From contig NZ_LT838813.1 in NCBI RefSeq assembly GCF_900176595.1, forward strand, positions 4,234,001-4,298,000: a DNA stretch of 64,000 nucleotides, written 5' to 3'. Positions within the stretch are counted from its first letter, which is position 1; every line of letters starts with the position of its first letter. Source of the stretch: Aquiflexum balticum DSM 16537. GTDB taxonomy: Bacteria; Bacteroidota; Bacteroidia; Cytophagales; Cyclobacteriaceae. Under the pieces are notes generated by a model. The model was not told the origin of the DNA and searched no databases. It saw only the letters and a program-made list of their open reading frames with translations. This document shows positions 36,028 through 45,720 of the stretch, piece by piece. A program made the position numbers and the translations under genes.

Positions 36028-37911
36028 ATGAAGAAAATAGATAAACTGATTTTAGGGTCATTTCTTGGTCCTTTCTTTTTAACTTTTGTAGTAGTGGATT
36101 TTATTCTGCTCACGGTAAATATGCTGAAATATTTCGATGAGATTTTCGGTAAAGGATTGGATTTTTGGATTTACATGGAGTTGATCTCTTATTTCGTCAT
36201 CAGCATTTCTCCAATGGCTTTGCCTTTGGCTGTATTACTTTCTGCTCTGATGGCATTTGGAAACCTAGGCGAACATTTTGAATTGACAGCATTGAAAAGC
36301 GCTGGAATTTCCTTGATTCGTGCACTGAGACCAATTGGGATTTTTGTGGTTTTTTTGAGTATCCTTGCTTTTTTATCCAACAACTACCTAGTGCCAAAGG
36401 TAAATTTGAAAACTTTTAGTCTTCTCTACGATATCCGGATGAAATCTCCCGCCTTGGACATTAAGGAAGGCGTGTTTTATAGTGGAATACCAAATTACAG
36501 TATCAAAGTGAACCAAAAGTTGGATGAAGTCAGGTTGAAGGATATCATTATTTATAATCATGAGGAAGGGCAGGGAAATACAAATATCATTCTTGCTGAT
36601 TCAGGAAGAATGGAACCATTTTTCAACGATAGTTATATGAGTATGACTCTTTATAATGGAACAAGTTATAAGGAATCGAGAGGACAAAGAGGAATAACCG
36701 AAAAACCTGTGGATTTTAGTCGGACAAGTTTTTCTGAAAACCAGATTATTTTTAATCTGGAATCATTTCAATTGAACAGAACGCCTGAGGATCTGTGGTC
36801 AACAAACCGATCAATCAAAAATATTGCACAGCTCAGGTCAGGATTGGATTCCTTAAACACAGAAATCAATCAAATAATTTATTACAATTACCTGAACACT
36901 GAATCATCTTTTCCTTATTTTTCCAGAAACCGGAAAATAGTTCCCCCGATTGATATTGCGGAAAGAAAGCAACGTGATGATTCAATAAAAAACATCAAAT
37001 CAATTCAAAAAATCAAAGCGGAAATGAAAGATTCCGTTGAAACAGATATTGCTACAGATACTATTGCAGACCTTCAGGTTTCCGACAATTCAGATTCCAT
37101 GAATGTAACAGACGAAGAATTGATCATTCAAGGGTCCGATAGTCTGAATCAAATAACTCAAGCCACTGTAAATAAGGGAGAAATTAATAGTCCAAAGGCC
37201 TCTAAAGAATCGACTACAGGCAATTTGATAAACAAAAATAAAATCTCAGCAATTAAATCCCTTGACTCTTTACTGATTTCAAGAAAGTCAGACACCCTTA
37301 AGAAATCTTCAGAACCAAAAGTTGATTTGATCCAAAAGCAAGCTTTCTCAGGGTTTCAAGGAAAATCTGAATTCACTCCGGAGAAAAAAGTTTGGATAGA
37401 CTCAATCATCCAAAACGGGAATTACGAATCGAGGGCTGCATCTATAGCTTTAAGTAATGCAAGAACCCTAAAAAACAATTTCAATACCAAACTTACCCAA
37501 ATAGATACCTATCAAAGAGAATTCAGGAGGTACCAAATCGCCATTTACCAAAAATACACCACTGCATTCGCCTGTATAGTGCTGTTTTTGATTGGTGCTC
37601 CCTTGGGAGCCATAATCAAAAAAGGAGGTTTAGGTATGCCCGTTTTGATGTCCATCATATTTTTCATCATTTACTACATGTTGACCATTACCGGAGAGAA
37701 GTGGGCCAAAGAGGGTATTGCCGACCCTATGTTTGGAACCTGGTTTTCCAACCTCGTCCTGCTACCAATTGGATTTTTCTTCCTGAAACAAGCCAGAAAA
37801 GATGCCAGATTATTTGAGCCCGAAACCTATGTTGAATTGTTTCAAAAGATCAAAAATTGGTACAATAGATTTAATTCTAAATTTCAGGCCAGATTTTTAA
37901 ATTCAAAATAA
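36028..37911 (+). CDS. LptF/LptG-type permease (YjgP/YjgQ family)
   Basis: 627 residues. Three N-terminal membrane segments (about 9-35, 55-80, 97-118) and three C-terminal ones (about 508-590) frame a periplasmic beta-jellyroll domain, as in LptF/LptG. Motifs: LGSFLGPFFLTF at the start and the cytoplasmic coupling region FGNLGEHFELTALKSAGIS. It moves lipopolysaccharide from the inner membrane into the Lpt bridge with LptB. Oddity: a long Ser/Asp/Lys-rich low-complexity insertion (about residues 320-470), usual for Bacteroidota members. The other permease partner must be elsewhere. Probably LptG- or LptF-like; I do not decide which. Confidence 0.88.
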   Translation: MKKIDKLILGSFLGPFFLTFVVVDFILLTVNMLKYFDEIFGKGLDFWIYMELISYFVISISPMALPLAVLLSALMAFGNLGEHFELTALKSAGISLIRALRPIGIFVVFLSILAFLSNNYLVPKVNLKTFSLLYDIRMKSPALDIKEGVFYSGIPNYSIKVNQKLDEVRLKDIIIYNHEEGQGNTNIILADSGRMEPFFNDSYMSMTLYNGTSYKESRGQRGITEKPVDFSRTSFSENQIIFNLESFQLNRTPEDLWSTNRSIKNIAQLRSGLDSLNTEINQIIYYNYLNTESSFPYFSRNRKIVPPIDIAERKQRDDSIKNIKSIQKIKAEMKDSVETDIATDTIADLQVSDNSDSMNVTDEELIIQGSDSLNQITQATVNKGEINSPKASKESTTGNLINKNKISAIKSLDSLLISRKSDTLKKSSEPKVDLIQKQAFSGFQGKSEFTPEKKVWIDSIIQNGNYESRAASIALSNARTLKNNFNTKLTQIDTYQREFRRYQIAIYQKYTTAFACIVLFLIGAPLGAIIKKGGLGMPVLMSIIFFIIYYMLTITGEKWAKEGIADPMFGTWFSNLVLLPIGFFFLKQARKDARLFEPETYVELFQKIKNWYNRFNSKFQARFLNSK

Positions 37912-37917
37912 TAGCTA

Positions 37918-37925
37918 TACCTTTG
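37918..37925 (+). promoter_or_regulatory. -7 promoter element (TACCTTTG) for rpsO
   Basis: Exact TAnnTTTG match 34 bases before the rpsO ATG; no TTG at the -33 distance. Confidence 0.45.
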
Positions 37926-37959
37926 TAGCTGTTTTAAAAAAAATAATAATTAACTAGGC

Positions 37960-38235
37960 ATGTATTTAACTACAGAGAAAAAATCAGAGTTGTTCAAAAA
38001 TCATGGCAGGTTAAAAGCTGATAACGATACAGGTTCACCGGAATCCCAAATAGCGTTGTTCACTTATAGAATTCAGCACTTAACTGACCATTTGAAGACA
38101 AACAAAAAAGACCACTCTTCAAGATTGGGTCTACTTAAATTAGTCGGTAAAAGAAGGAGACTTCTTAATTACCTGGTCAAAAACGATATCGAAAGATACA
38201 GAGCAATACTAACCGACTTAGGAATTAGAAAATAA
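37960..38235 (+). CDS. rpsO: Ribosomal protein uS15
   Basis: 91 residues with the family motifs [48 protein letters not shown]. It binds 16S rRNA early in 30S assembly. Followed by its own terminator and then pnp, the common rpsO-pnp order. Confidence 0.97.
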   Translation: MYLTTEKKSELFKNHGRLKADNDTGSPESQIALFTYRIQHLTDHLKTNKKDHSSRLGLLKLVGKRRRLLNYLVKNDIERYRAILTDLGIRK

Positions 38236-38245
38236 TCATTTTAAT

Positions 38246-38278
38246 GTAAGGTTCTCGATGGGAGAACCTTACTTTTTT
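38246..38278 (+). terminator. Terminator between rpsO and pnp
   Basis: Perfect 11-bp stem GTAAGGTTCTC/GAGAACCTTAC, 5-base loop, six T. Confidence 0.9.
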
Positions 38279-38343
38279 ATTTCCCCTGATATTAAGCCTT
38301 ACTTTTACATCTTTATTTACCTTATTACTCATAACAAACATTT

Positions 38344-40485
38344 ATGTTACCTAACGTAATTTCAAAATCTATCATTCTCGAGGATGGTAGGGAAATCATT
38401 ATTGAAACTGGCGCATTGGCAAAGCAGGCCGATGGGGCAGTAGTTGTTAAAATGGGCAAAGCAATGTTGCTTGCCACTGTTGTTTCAAAAAAAGAAGCAG
38501 GGGAAGGAGTTGACTTCCTTCCTATGTCTGTAGATTACCAAGAAAAATTTGCAGCTTCCGGCAAAATTCCGGGAGGATTTTTAAAAAGAGAAGGAAGGCT
38601 TTCTGATTATGAAATTTTGATCAGTCGGATAGTTGATAGAGCTATCAGACCGATTTTTCCGGATGATTATCATGCGGATACCAATATAGCCATTACATTA
38701 ATGTCTGCTGATGAGGATGTATTACCTGATTGTCTTGCCGGATTGGCAGCTTCAGCAGCATTGGCTGTTTCAGATATACCATTTAATGGACCTATTTCTG
38801 AAGTAAGAGTAGGCAAAATAGATGGGAATTTAATGATAAATCCTACTCCAAAACAGCTTGAAACCGCTTCTATGGAGTTTATCGTTGCTGGTTCGGAAGA
38901 ATACATTCTGATGGTTGAAGGTGAAGCCAATGAAATTTCGGAAGACGAGATGGTTGAGGCGCTCCAATTTGCCCATGAAGAGATCAAGAAACATTGTAAG
39001 GTTCAAAAAGAGCTTTCAATTGCGGTTGGAAAAGAGGTCAAAAGGGAATATAACCACGAAAAAACCGATCCTGCATTATACGAGAAAATGTACGGAGAGC
39101 TTTATGACAAATGCTATGAAGTAGTAGCCCGACAAATTCCAAATAAATCAGAAAGATCCGAATTGATCAAAGCTATCAAAGAGGGTTTTATTGAAAGTTT
39201 GGGCGAAGAGCATGGTTTTGAGGCAAGCCTTATTGGACCTTATTTTTCAAAAATCCACAAAGAAGCAGCAAGAAATCTGACTCTAAATGAAAAGAAGAGA
39301 CTTGATGGCAGGAAACTCGATGAGGTAAGACCAATATGGTCTGTAGTAGATTATTTACCTTCTGCTCATGGTTCGGCAATTTTCACCCGAGGTGAGACTC
39401 AGTCCATTACTACTTGTACTTTGGGTACAAAAATGGATGAACAGATGGTTGATGGTGCAATGATTTCAGGATTCAACAAGTTCTTCCTTCACTATAACTT
39501 TCCTGGTTTTTCAACCGGTGAGGTTAAAGTAAACAGAGGTCCCGGAAGACGGGAAGTAGGACATGGAAATCTTGCCATGCGTGCTTTGAAAAAAGTACTT
39601 CCAACTGGAGACGACAATCCATATACTATTAGAATTGTTTCTGATATTTTGGAGTCAAACGGGTCATCTTCAATGGCGACAGTTTGCGCAGGGTCTCTTG
39701 CCTTGATGGATGCCGGTATTCAGATAAAGGCTCCTGTGACAGGTATTGCGATGGGAATGATTTCTGACTCAAAAACCGGGAATTATTCCATTCTTTCAGA
39801 TATCCTTGGAGATGAGGATCATTTGGGAGATATGGATTTTAAAGTAACCGGAACTGAGAAAGGCATCACTGCCTGTCAAATGGACCTCAAAGTGGAAGGT
39901 TTGGATTACAGTGTGTTGAAAGAGGCACTTTATCAGGCAAGAGCAGGTAGACTTCATATTATGGAGGAAATCAAGAAAACCCTTTCTGCACCGAAGCCTG
40001 ATCTTAAGCCACATACTCCAAGATCCTTTACCATGGGTATTCCTAAGGAATTGATCGGAGCAGTAATTGGTCCAGGTGGAAAAGTAATACAGGAAATCCA
40101 GAAAGACACCGGAGCTACCATAATTATTGAGGAGAAAGATAATATGGGTAAAATCAACATATTCTCTAACAATCAAGATTCAATGAATGCTGCTATTTCC
40201 AGAATCAAAGCGATTGTCGCTCAACCTGAAATAGGAGAGACCTACACCGGGATAGTTAAAAACATCATGCCGTTTGGTGCGTTTGTAGAATTTATGCCAG
40301 GAAAAGATGGTCTGTTGCATATTTCAGAGATCAAATGGGAGAGATTGGAAAATATGGAAGGTGTTCTTGAACCTGGAGAAGAAATTCAGGTTAAACTCAT
40401 AGATGTCGATAAAAAAACCGGTAAGTTTAAGTTGTCGAGAAAAGTTTTAATACCAAAACCGGCGAAATCTGAAAATAAAGATTAA
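38344..40485 (+). CDS. pnp: Polynucleotide phosphorylase
   Basis: 713 residues with all five domains: first RNase PH ([25 protein letters not shown]), helical linker, second catalytic RNase PH ([53 protein letters not shown], with the metal-binding D-x5-D), KH ([24 protein letters not shown]) and S1 ([33 protein letters not shown]). It degrades RNA 3'-5' with phosphate and can add tails. It follows rpsO and precedes the sigma factor gene. Complete, normal length. Confidence 0.97.
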   Translation: MLPNVISKSIILEDGREIIIETGALAKQADGAVVVKMGKAMLLATVVSKKEAGEGVDFLPMSVDYQEKFAASGKIPGGFLKREGRLSDYEILISRIVDRAIRPIFPDDYHADTNIAITLMSADEDVLPDCLAGLAASAALAVSDIPFNGPISEVRVGKIDGNLMINPTPKQLETASMEFIVAGSEEYILMVEGEANEISEDEMVEALQFAHEEIKKHCKVQKELSIAVGKEVKREYNHEKTDPALYEKMYGELYDKCYEVVARQIPNKSERSELIKAIKEGFIESLGEEHGFEASLIGPYFSKIHKEAARNLTLNEKKRLDGRKLDEVRPIWSVVDYLPSAHGSAIFTRGETQSITTCTLGTKMDEQMVDGAMISGFNKFFLHYNFPGFSTGEVKVNRGPGRREVGHGNLAMRALKKVLPTGDDNPYTIRIVSDILESNGSSSMATVCAGSLALMDAGIQIKAPVTGIAMGMISDSKTGNYSILSDILGDEDHLGDMDFKVTGTEKGITACQMDLKVEGLDYSVLKEALYQARAGRLHIMEEIKKTLSAPKPDLKPHTPRSFTMGIPKELIGAVIGPGGKVIQEIQKDTGATIIIEEKDNMGKINIFSNNQDSMNAAISRIKAIVAQPEIGETYTGIVKNIMPFGAFVEFMPGKDGLLHISEIKWERLENMEGVLEPGEEIQVKLIDVDKKTGKFKLSRKVLIPKPAKSENKD

Positions 40486-40567
40486 GAAATTTGAAGTATT
40501 CAATTCTTTGAACTTTATTTATTCTTACTTCTGTTAATAATTGAGTCATAATAAAAAATATTCTTGA

Positions 40568-41431
40568 ATGAGGCAGCTAAAAATTAGCAAACAGATCACC
40601 AATAGAGAGAGCCAGTCCCTTGATAAATATCTACAGGAAATTGGTAAGGTCGATCTTCTTACCGCTGATGAAGAAGTAGTTTTAGCAAAAAGAATCCGTG
40701 AAGGAGATCAGCTTGCTTTAGAAAAACTTACAAAAGCCAATCTCCGTTTTGTTGTATCCGTGGCAAAGCAATATCAGAATCAAGGTCTATCTTTGGGAGA
40801 TCTGATCAATGAAGGTAACTTGGGTCTCATAAAGGCCGCTCAGAGGTTTGATGAAACAAGGGGATTTAAATTCATATCTTACGCGGTATGGTGGATTCGG
40901 CAATCAATTCTTCAGGCTTTAGCAGAACAGTCCAGAATTGTTAGATTACCTTTGAACAGGGTAGGATCTTTAAACAAAATCAGTAAAACTTTCAGTGAGC
41001 TTGAACAGAAATTTGAAAGAGAACCTTCACCTGAGGAACTAGCAGAAGTACTTGAAGTCACAGCGGGCGAAGTTGTAGACACCATGAAAATCTCAGGACG
41101 ACATGTCTCAATGGACGCGCCATTCGTACAGGGAGAAGAAAACAGTCTTTTGGATGTCCTGGAAAATGATGGCGATGAAAAACCTGACGATGGTTTGATG
41201 ACAGATTCATTGAGAAAGGAAGTTCAGAGAGCATTATCTACACTTACTCAAAGAGAAGCTGATGTTATCACCCTTTACTTCGGACTTAATGGAGAGCATG
41301 CCATGACCTTGGAGGAAATAGGTGAAAAATTCAACTTAACCAGAGAAAGAGTTAGACAAATTAAAGAGAAGGCTATCAGGAGGTTAAGACATACTTCTAG
41401 AAGTAAAACTTTAAAACCTTACCTGGGTTGA
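40568..41431 (+). CDS. rpoD: Primary sigma factor RpoD/SigA
   Basis: 287 residues, the short form typical of Bacteroidota without region 1.1. Regions: 1.2 ([27 protein letters not shown]), 2 ([44 protein letters not shown] followed by [11 protein letters not shown]), 3, and 4 ([28 protein letters not shown]). It directs core polymerase to TTG/TAnnTTTG promoters, two of which are seen at the tRNA loci in this window. The rare missing region 1.1 is a phylum feature. Followed by a terminator. Confidence 0.95.
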   Translation: MRQLKISKQITNRESQSLDKYLQEIGKVDLLTADEEVVLAKRIREGDQLALEKLTKANLRFVVSVAKQYQNQGLSLGDLINEGNLGLIKAAQRFDETRGFKFISYAVWWIRQSILQALAEQSRIVRLPLNRVGSLNKISKTFSELEQKFEREPSPEELAEVLEVTAGEVVDTMKISGRHVSMDAPFVQGEENSLLDVLENDGDEKPDDGLMTDSLRKEVQRALSTLTQREADVITLYFGLNGEHAMTLEEIGEKFNLTRERVRQIKEKAIRRLRHTSRSKTLKPYLG

Positions 41432-41458
41432 TTTAACCTTTGGTAAATATAAAATCAG

Positions 41459-41483
41459 AAAAGGGGAAAATTCCCCTTTTTTT
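41459..41483 (+). terminator. Terminator after rpoD
   Basis: AAAAGGGG/CCCCTTTT stem with a 6-base loop, then TTT. Confidence 0.88.
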
Positions 41484-41570
41484 GTTTCCCTCAAGACGCA
41501 ATCCATTAAATCAAAAATAACCTACTGAAACTCATTTACTAGGCTTGGTTTAGGGAATTTTAACACCCAT

Positions 41571-41578
41571 TAACTTTG
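41571..41578 (+). promoter_or_regulatory. -7 promoter element (TAACTTTG) for trxB
   Basis: Exact TAnnTTTG box 48 bases before the trxB ATG; the nearest TTG (41545-41547) is 23 bases away, slightly far. Confidence 0.4.
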
Positions 41579-41626
41579 TTGTGAAGGGTATTTTCACAAA
41601 ATTTGCCAACTTCAATAAACAACCAA

Positions 41627-42565
41627 ATGACTTCAGACATTGAAAAAGCAAAAGTCTTGATAATTGGATCAGGACCGGCTGGTTACACAGCTGCAATTTA
41701 TGCTGCTAGGGCAGGGCTCAATCCCATTTTGTATACAGGTGGTCAACCCGGTGGGCAATTGACCATAACAACGGATGTGGAAAATTATCCCGGTTATCCG
41801 GATGGCATCATGGGACCTGAAATGATGGAGGATTTTCGAAAACAAGCAGAAAGATTTGGAACACAGGTTCGCTATGGCATGGTTACTTCGGTGGACTTTA
41901 ATAGCCTACCACATAAAGTAATCGTCGATGAGCAGCATACCCTTCACGCAGATACCGTGATTATTTCAACCGGAGCTTCAGCAAAATGGTTGGGATTGGA
42001 AAGCGAGGAGAGGTTGAATGGGAAAGGTGTTTCTGCTTGTGCTGTTTGTGATGGATTCTTTTTTAGGGGACAAGATGTTGCTATTGTGGGTGCAGGAGAT
42101 ACTGCGTGTGAAGAAGCTACATATTTATCCAATATCTGTAGCAAAGTTTACATGATCGTCAGAAGAGGAGAAATGAGGGCTTCTCAGATTATGCAAAAGA
42201 GAGTAATGAACAATCCTAAAATTGAAATTTTGTGGAATACGGAGACCGTTGAAATTTTAGGGGAAGAAGAGGTATCCGGTGTTCTTGTAAAAAATAATAT
42301 TACGAATGAAAACAGAGCAATAAGTATTTCAGGCTTTTTTGTTGCCATAGGTCATGAACCTAATACTGGAATATTTAAGGGAATTATTGATATGGACGAA
42401 ACAGGTTATATTAAAACTGTTCCGGGAAGCACAAGAACTAATGTGGAAGGTGTATTTGCAAGTGGTGATGCACAGGACCATATTTACAGACAGGCAGTTA
42501 CAGCAGCGGGAACTGGCTGTATGGCGGCCTTGGATGCAGAAAGATACTTGGCCTCTAGAGAATAG
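41627..42565 (+). CDS. trxB: Thioredoxin-disulfide reductase
   Basis: 312 residues from the ATG at 41627. The frame extends 8 codons upstream to a TTG, but MTSDIEKAKVLIIGSGPAG is the usual family start. FAD loop IIGSGPAGYTAAIYAARAG, redox pair CAVC in SACAVCDGFFF, NADPH loop IVGAGDTACEEATYLS, and the C-terminal FAD block VFASGDAQDHIYRQAVTAAGTGCMAALDAERY. It keeps thioredoxin reduced. Together with BshB1 nearby it belongs to thiol homeostasis. The M23 peptidase gene follows after 15 bases, so the genes may be co-transcribed. Confidence 0.95.
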   Translation: MTSDIEKAKVLIIGSGPAGYTAAIYAARAGLNPILYTGGQPGGQLTITTDVENYPGYPDGIMGPEMMEDFRKQAERFGTQVRYGMVTSVDFNSLPHKVIVDEQHTLHADTVIISTGASAKWLGLESEERLNGKGVSACAVCDGFFFRGQDVAIVGAGDTACEEATYLSNICSKVYMIVRRGEMRASQIMQKRVMNNPKIEILWNTETVEILGEEEVSGVLVKNNITNENRAISISGFFVAIGHEPNTGIFKGIIDMDETGYIKTVPGSTRTNVEGVFASGDAQDHIYRQAVTAAGTGCMAALDAERYLASRE

Positions 42566-42580
42566 TCCTAATCATAAATA

Positions 42581-43618
42581 ATGAAGTTAAAAAGTCTTTG
42601 GCTACTGGTTTTCTTAATTTTGGGTATAGGTAATTATTCAACCTATGCCCAAAATTTTCCAAAAATCATTAAAAAATCCAAACCCCAGACTAATACCAAC
42701 ATCAATCCACTTTCGAGGGATCTGAGACTTTTTGATTCTGGGAAATATCTTCAGAATTTATCCAGGGAAACAGATTCCCTTTTATATAAAGATTACGTCA
42801 ATATAAACAGAAGACTCAGTATTGTTGCTGAGGATACTCTTTCTTTGGTATGGGCACCTACCAATCAGCTTGTACAGGTTTCAGAACAAATTCTGATTGA
42901 TAGCATTTGGGTGACGGCCTTTGAGTATTACTCTTCTTGGGACAGCAAAAAAATCAATATTTATGATTTTAATCCCAAAGATTTCAAGGACACTGTTCAG
43001 ATAAAACTTTTCGATCCATTTTTTGGTACCGATTGGAAACTTCCTTTAGATGAAACCCGAATTACTTCAGAATTTGGCTTTAGGAGATATAGGTGGCACC
43101 ATGGCACAGATTTGAAATTAATAACAGGTCAGAATGTTTATACTGTTTTTGATGGGATTGTAAGAATTAGGTCCTATGATAGAAATGGTTATGGTTATTA
43201 TATTGTGGTAAGGCATAAAAATGGACTGGAAACTTTATATGGTCATTTATCCAAATTTTTGGTTGAGGTTGGACAGGAAGTCAAATCAGGTGAAATAATA
43301 GGTCTTGGTGGAAATACAGGAAGAAGTACAGGATCACATCTTCACTTTGAAATTCGTTATCAGGGATTATCTATAAACCCTACGGAAATATTTGATTTCA
43401 ACGTGGGCAGAATAAAAAGTCAGCTTTACAACATAACGTCATCCAGTTTCGACCATGTGATCAAAGCGCAAGAGTCTGTATACCACAGGGTAAGAAGTGG
43501 TGAAAACCTCAGCATAATTGCAAGAAAGTACGGAGTCCGGGTCAGTACTATCACCCGACTTAACAATATTTCAACAAATTCAGTATTGAGAGTTGGTCAG
43601 AGACTGAGAATCAGATAA
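42581..43618 (+). CDS. M23 family metallopeptidase with LysM domain
   Basis: 345 residues. Signal peptide (about 1-23). The lysostaphin-type M23 domain is at about 155-275, with zinc ligands in RWHHGTD (His173, Asp177) and the HxH pair His253/His255 in GSHLHFE. A single LysM (YHRVRSGENLSIIARKYGVRVSTITRLNNI) ends the protein at about 301-345. It likely cuts peptidoglycan cross-links or regulates cell-wall hydrolysis in the periplasm. Catalytic residues are intact, unlike degenerate EnvC-type activators. It lies between trxB and bshB1 with short gaps (15 and 32 bases). Confidence 0.92.
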   Translation: MKLKSLWLLVFLILGIGNYSTYAQNFPKIIKKSKPQTNTNINPLSRDLRLFDSGKYLQNLSRETDSLLYKDYVNINRRLSIVAEDTLSLVWAPTNQLVQVSEQILIDSIWVTAFEYYSSWDSKKINIYDFNPKDFKDTVQIKLFDPFFGTDWKLPLDETRITSEFGFRRYRWHHGTDLKLITGQNVYTVFDGIVRIRSYDRNGYGYYIVVRHKNGLETLYGHLSKFLVEVGQEVKSGEIIGLGGNTGRSTGSHLHFEIRYQGLSINPTEIFDFNVGRIKSQLYNITSSSFDHVIKAQESVYHRVRSGENLSIIARKYGVRVSTITRLNNISTNSVLRVGQRLRIR

Positions 43619-43650
43619 AATCTGCCTTAAAATTTTAAACTTAAAGTCTT

Positions 43651-44367
43651 ATGAAATTAGACATTTTAGTGATTGCAGCACACCCCGATGATGCTGAATT
43701 GGCTTGTTCGGGTACTATTGCTTCTCATATTCAAAAAGGCTATAAAGTCGGTATTCTTGATCTTACCCAAGGAGAAATGGGAACCCGTGGAACCCCAGAA
43801 CTGAGGATTTTGGAATCAAATAATTCAAGTAAAATTTTAGGATTATCGGCTCGGGAAAACCTTGGCTTCAAAGACATTTTTTTTAAGGATGACGAAAGCC
43901 ATCAGATCGAAATAATTAAGATAATCCGAAAATATCAACCTGAAATTGTATTGGCCAATGCAGTTTCCGACAGGCATCCTGACCATGGAAAAGGAGCTTC
44001 AGTTGCTTCTCATGCCTGTTTTATGAGTGGTTTAAGAAAAATTGAAACCGTTTATGAGAACAAATCCCAAGAACCTTGGAGACCAAAATTTATTTACCAT
44101 TACATCCAGAATAATTATATAAAACCTGATTTTGTAGTTGACATTACTGATTTTTGGGACCTGAAATTGGCGAGTATAAAGGCATTTAAGTCCCAATTTT
44201 ATGACCCTCAAAATAAAGAACCTCAAAGTTTTATATCCTCAGCTGAATTTCTGGATTTTATTGAAGCAAGGGCAAGAGAATTTGGACATAGCATCAATTC
44301 GAAATTTGGTGAAGGCTTTACTGTTGAAAAGATGATAGGAGTTAGGGATTTGTTTGATTTAAAATGA
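43651..44367 (+). CDS. bshB1: Bacillithiol biosynthesis deacetylase BshB1
   Basis: 238 residues of the PIG-L/LmbE deacetylase family. Zinc motif AAHPDDAELACSGT at the start, and the second motif SDRHPDHGKGASVA. LTQGEMGTRGTPELR is characteristic of the BshB1 branch. It removes the acetyl group from GlcNAc-malate to give GlcN-malate, the second step of bacillithiol synthesis. bshA and bshC are not in the window. It is convergent with pdxH; their stop codons are only 2 bases apart and there is no room for separate terminators. Confidence 0.93.
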   Translation: MKLDILVIAAHPDDAELACSGTIASHIQKGYKVGILDLTQGEMGTRGTPELRILESNNSSKILGLSARENLGFKDIFFKDDESHQIEIIKIIRKYQPEIVLANAVSDRHPDHGKGASVASHACFMSGLRKIETVYENKSQEPWRPKFIYHYIQNNYIKPDFVVDITDFWDLKLASIKAFKSQFYDPQNKEPQSFISSAEFLDFIEARAREFGHSINSKFGEGFTVEKMIGVRDLFDLK

Positions 44368-44369
44368 TT

Positions 44370-45005
44370 TTAAGGTGCCAACCTTGCAATTTCCCATTTT
44401 TCATCTTCTTTTTTAGCATACAAAATCCTGTCATGAAGTCGACTTGGCCGTCCCTGCCAAAATTCCACTTCCATAGGAATCAATCGATAACCGCCCCAGG
44501 TTTCCGGTCTTTTTATGGATTCTTTTGTCAATTCATCCCTTAATCTTGCTTCATTTTTTTCCAAAAAAGAACGATCGGGAATTGGCTTACTCTGAGGAGA
44601 TGCCCATGCTCCAATCTGACTGGAAAATGGTCTTGAAAAGAAATATTCATCTGATTCTTGGGAAGAAATCTTGGAAACATTTCCGATTACTCTTACCTGA
44701 CGTTCCAATTCAGGCCAAAAAAATGTTAGAGCTGCATAGGGTCTTTCGGCCAGTTCTTCACCTTTTTGGCTTTTATAATTGGTGAAAAAAACAAAACCTG
44801 AATCAACACCTTTTAAAAGAACTATACGCGAATTGGGCATCCCATCCTCTCTTATAGTAGAGAGATTCATAGCGTTTACCTCAATCACTTTTGCTTTTAT
44901 GGCCTCATCCATCCATATTTTAAACTGCTCAATAGGGGACAAAACCACCTCAGTCTCATCCAGCGATTTTAAGGTATAGTCAATCCGAAGGTCTGCGATT
45001 TTCAT
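44370..45005 (-). CDS. pdxH: Pyridoxamine 5'-phosphate oxidase
   Basis: 211 residues. FMN and PLP binding blocks are visible: MNLSTIREDGMPNSRIVLLKGVD, FFTNYKSQKGEELAERPYAALTFFWPELERQVRVIG, SFLEKNEARLRDEL, and the C-terminal VEFWQGRPSRLHDRILY, with the Arg-x-His that holds the substrate phosphate. It oxidises PNP/PMP to pyridoxal 5'-phosphate. Monocistronic and convergent with bshB1. Confidence 0.95.
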   Translation of the reverse strand: MKIADLRIDYTLKSLDETEVVLSPIEQFKIWMDEAIKAKVIEVNAMNLSTIREDGMPNSRIVLLKGVDSGFVFFTNYKSQKGEELAERPYAALTFFWPELERQVRVIGNVSKISSQESDEYFFSRPFSSQIGAWASPQSKPIPDRSFLEKNEARLRDELTKESIKRPETWGGYRLIPMEVEFWQGRPSRLHDRILYAKKEDEKWEIARLAP

Positions 45006-45096
45006 ATCATAGGAAATTTAAGCTTAAAATTATCATTCTTATTGCATTTATGAAATTTAGATATAACTTAAGCGCAATATTCTAAACACATTTTTT

Positions 45097-45666
45097 ATGA
45101 ATCTAAATTCTAAAGACATACCAAAGGCGGGACATCTATTAATATCTGAACCCTTTTTGCAGGATGAAAATTTTGTAAGGTCTGTCATTTTGGTATGCGA
45201 AAATAATGAAAATGGATCTTTTGGGCTTGTTCTAAACAAACTTTCGATTTTAAAGCTTTCAGAACTTGTAGATGAATTGAATTTTTTGGAAAGTGATGTT
45301 TATGTGGGTGGGCCAGTAGAACAGAATACCCTTCATTTTATTTATTTCGGAGATCAAATGGTATCAGGAAGTATTCAGTTGGGAGATGACCTCTGGTGGG
45401 GCGGGGAATTTCACGAATTGATTTTAAAACTTAAGAATGAAGAAATTTCAAATGAAAATATAAGATTTTTTATTGGATATTCAGGATGGTCGGAAGGTCA
45501 GTTGGCCCATGAATTACAAGACAATACCTGGATAGTATGTGATAAAATTGATTCAAAAAGTATTTTTTATGATTCTCCCGAAGAAATATGGAGAAACATA
45601 TTGAAAAATATGGGCGGAGAATTTCAGCTACTGGCAAATTATCCGATTGACCCAAGATTAAATTAA
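45097..45666 (+). CDS. YqgE/AlgH family protein
   Basis: 189 residues. PKAGHLLISEPFLQDENFVRSVILVCENNENGSFGLVLNK is the family signature; VYVGGPVEQNTLHFIY and FFIGYSGWSEGQLAHELQDNTWIV follow, all typical for YqgE/AlgH. Function is not settled (regulatory or nucleic-acid related in some species). Starts 91 bases from the divergent pdxH gene and is followed by the DUF349 gene. Confidence 0.92.
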   Translation: MNLNSKDIPKAGHLLISEPFLQDENFVRSVILVCENNENGSFGLVLNKLSILKLSELVDELNFLESDVYVGGPVEQNTLHFIYFGDQMVSGSIQLGDDLWWGGEFHELILKLKNEEISNENIRFFIGYSGWSEGQLAHELQDNTWIVCDKIDSKSIFYDSPEEIWRNILKNMGGEFQLLANYPIDPRLN

Positions 45667-45720
45667 AGCAATTTTATTACTTTTGTTTGGAACAGCCTCC
45701 AAAAAAGTACAAGTTTGATT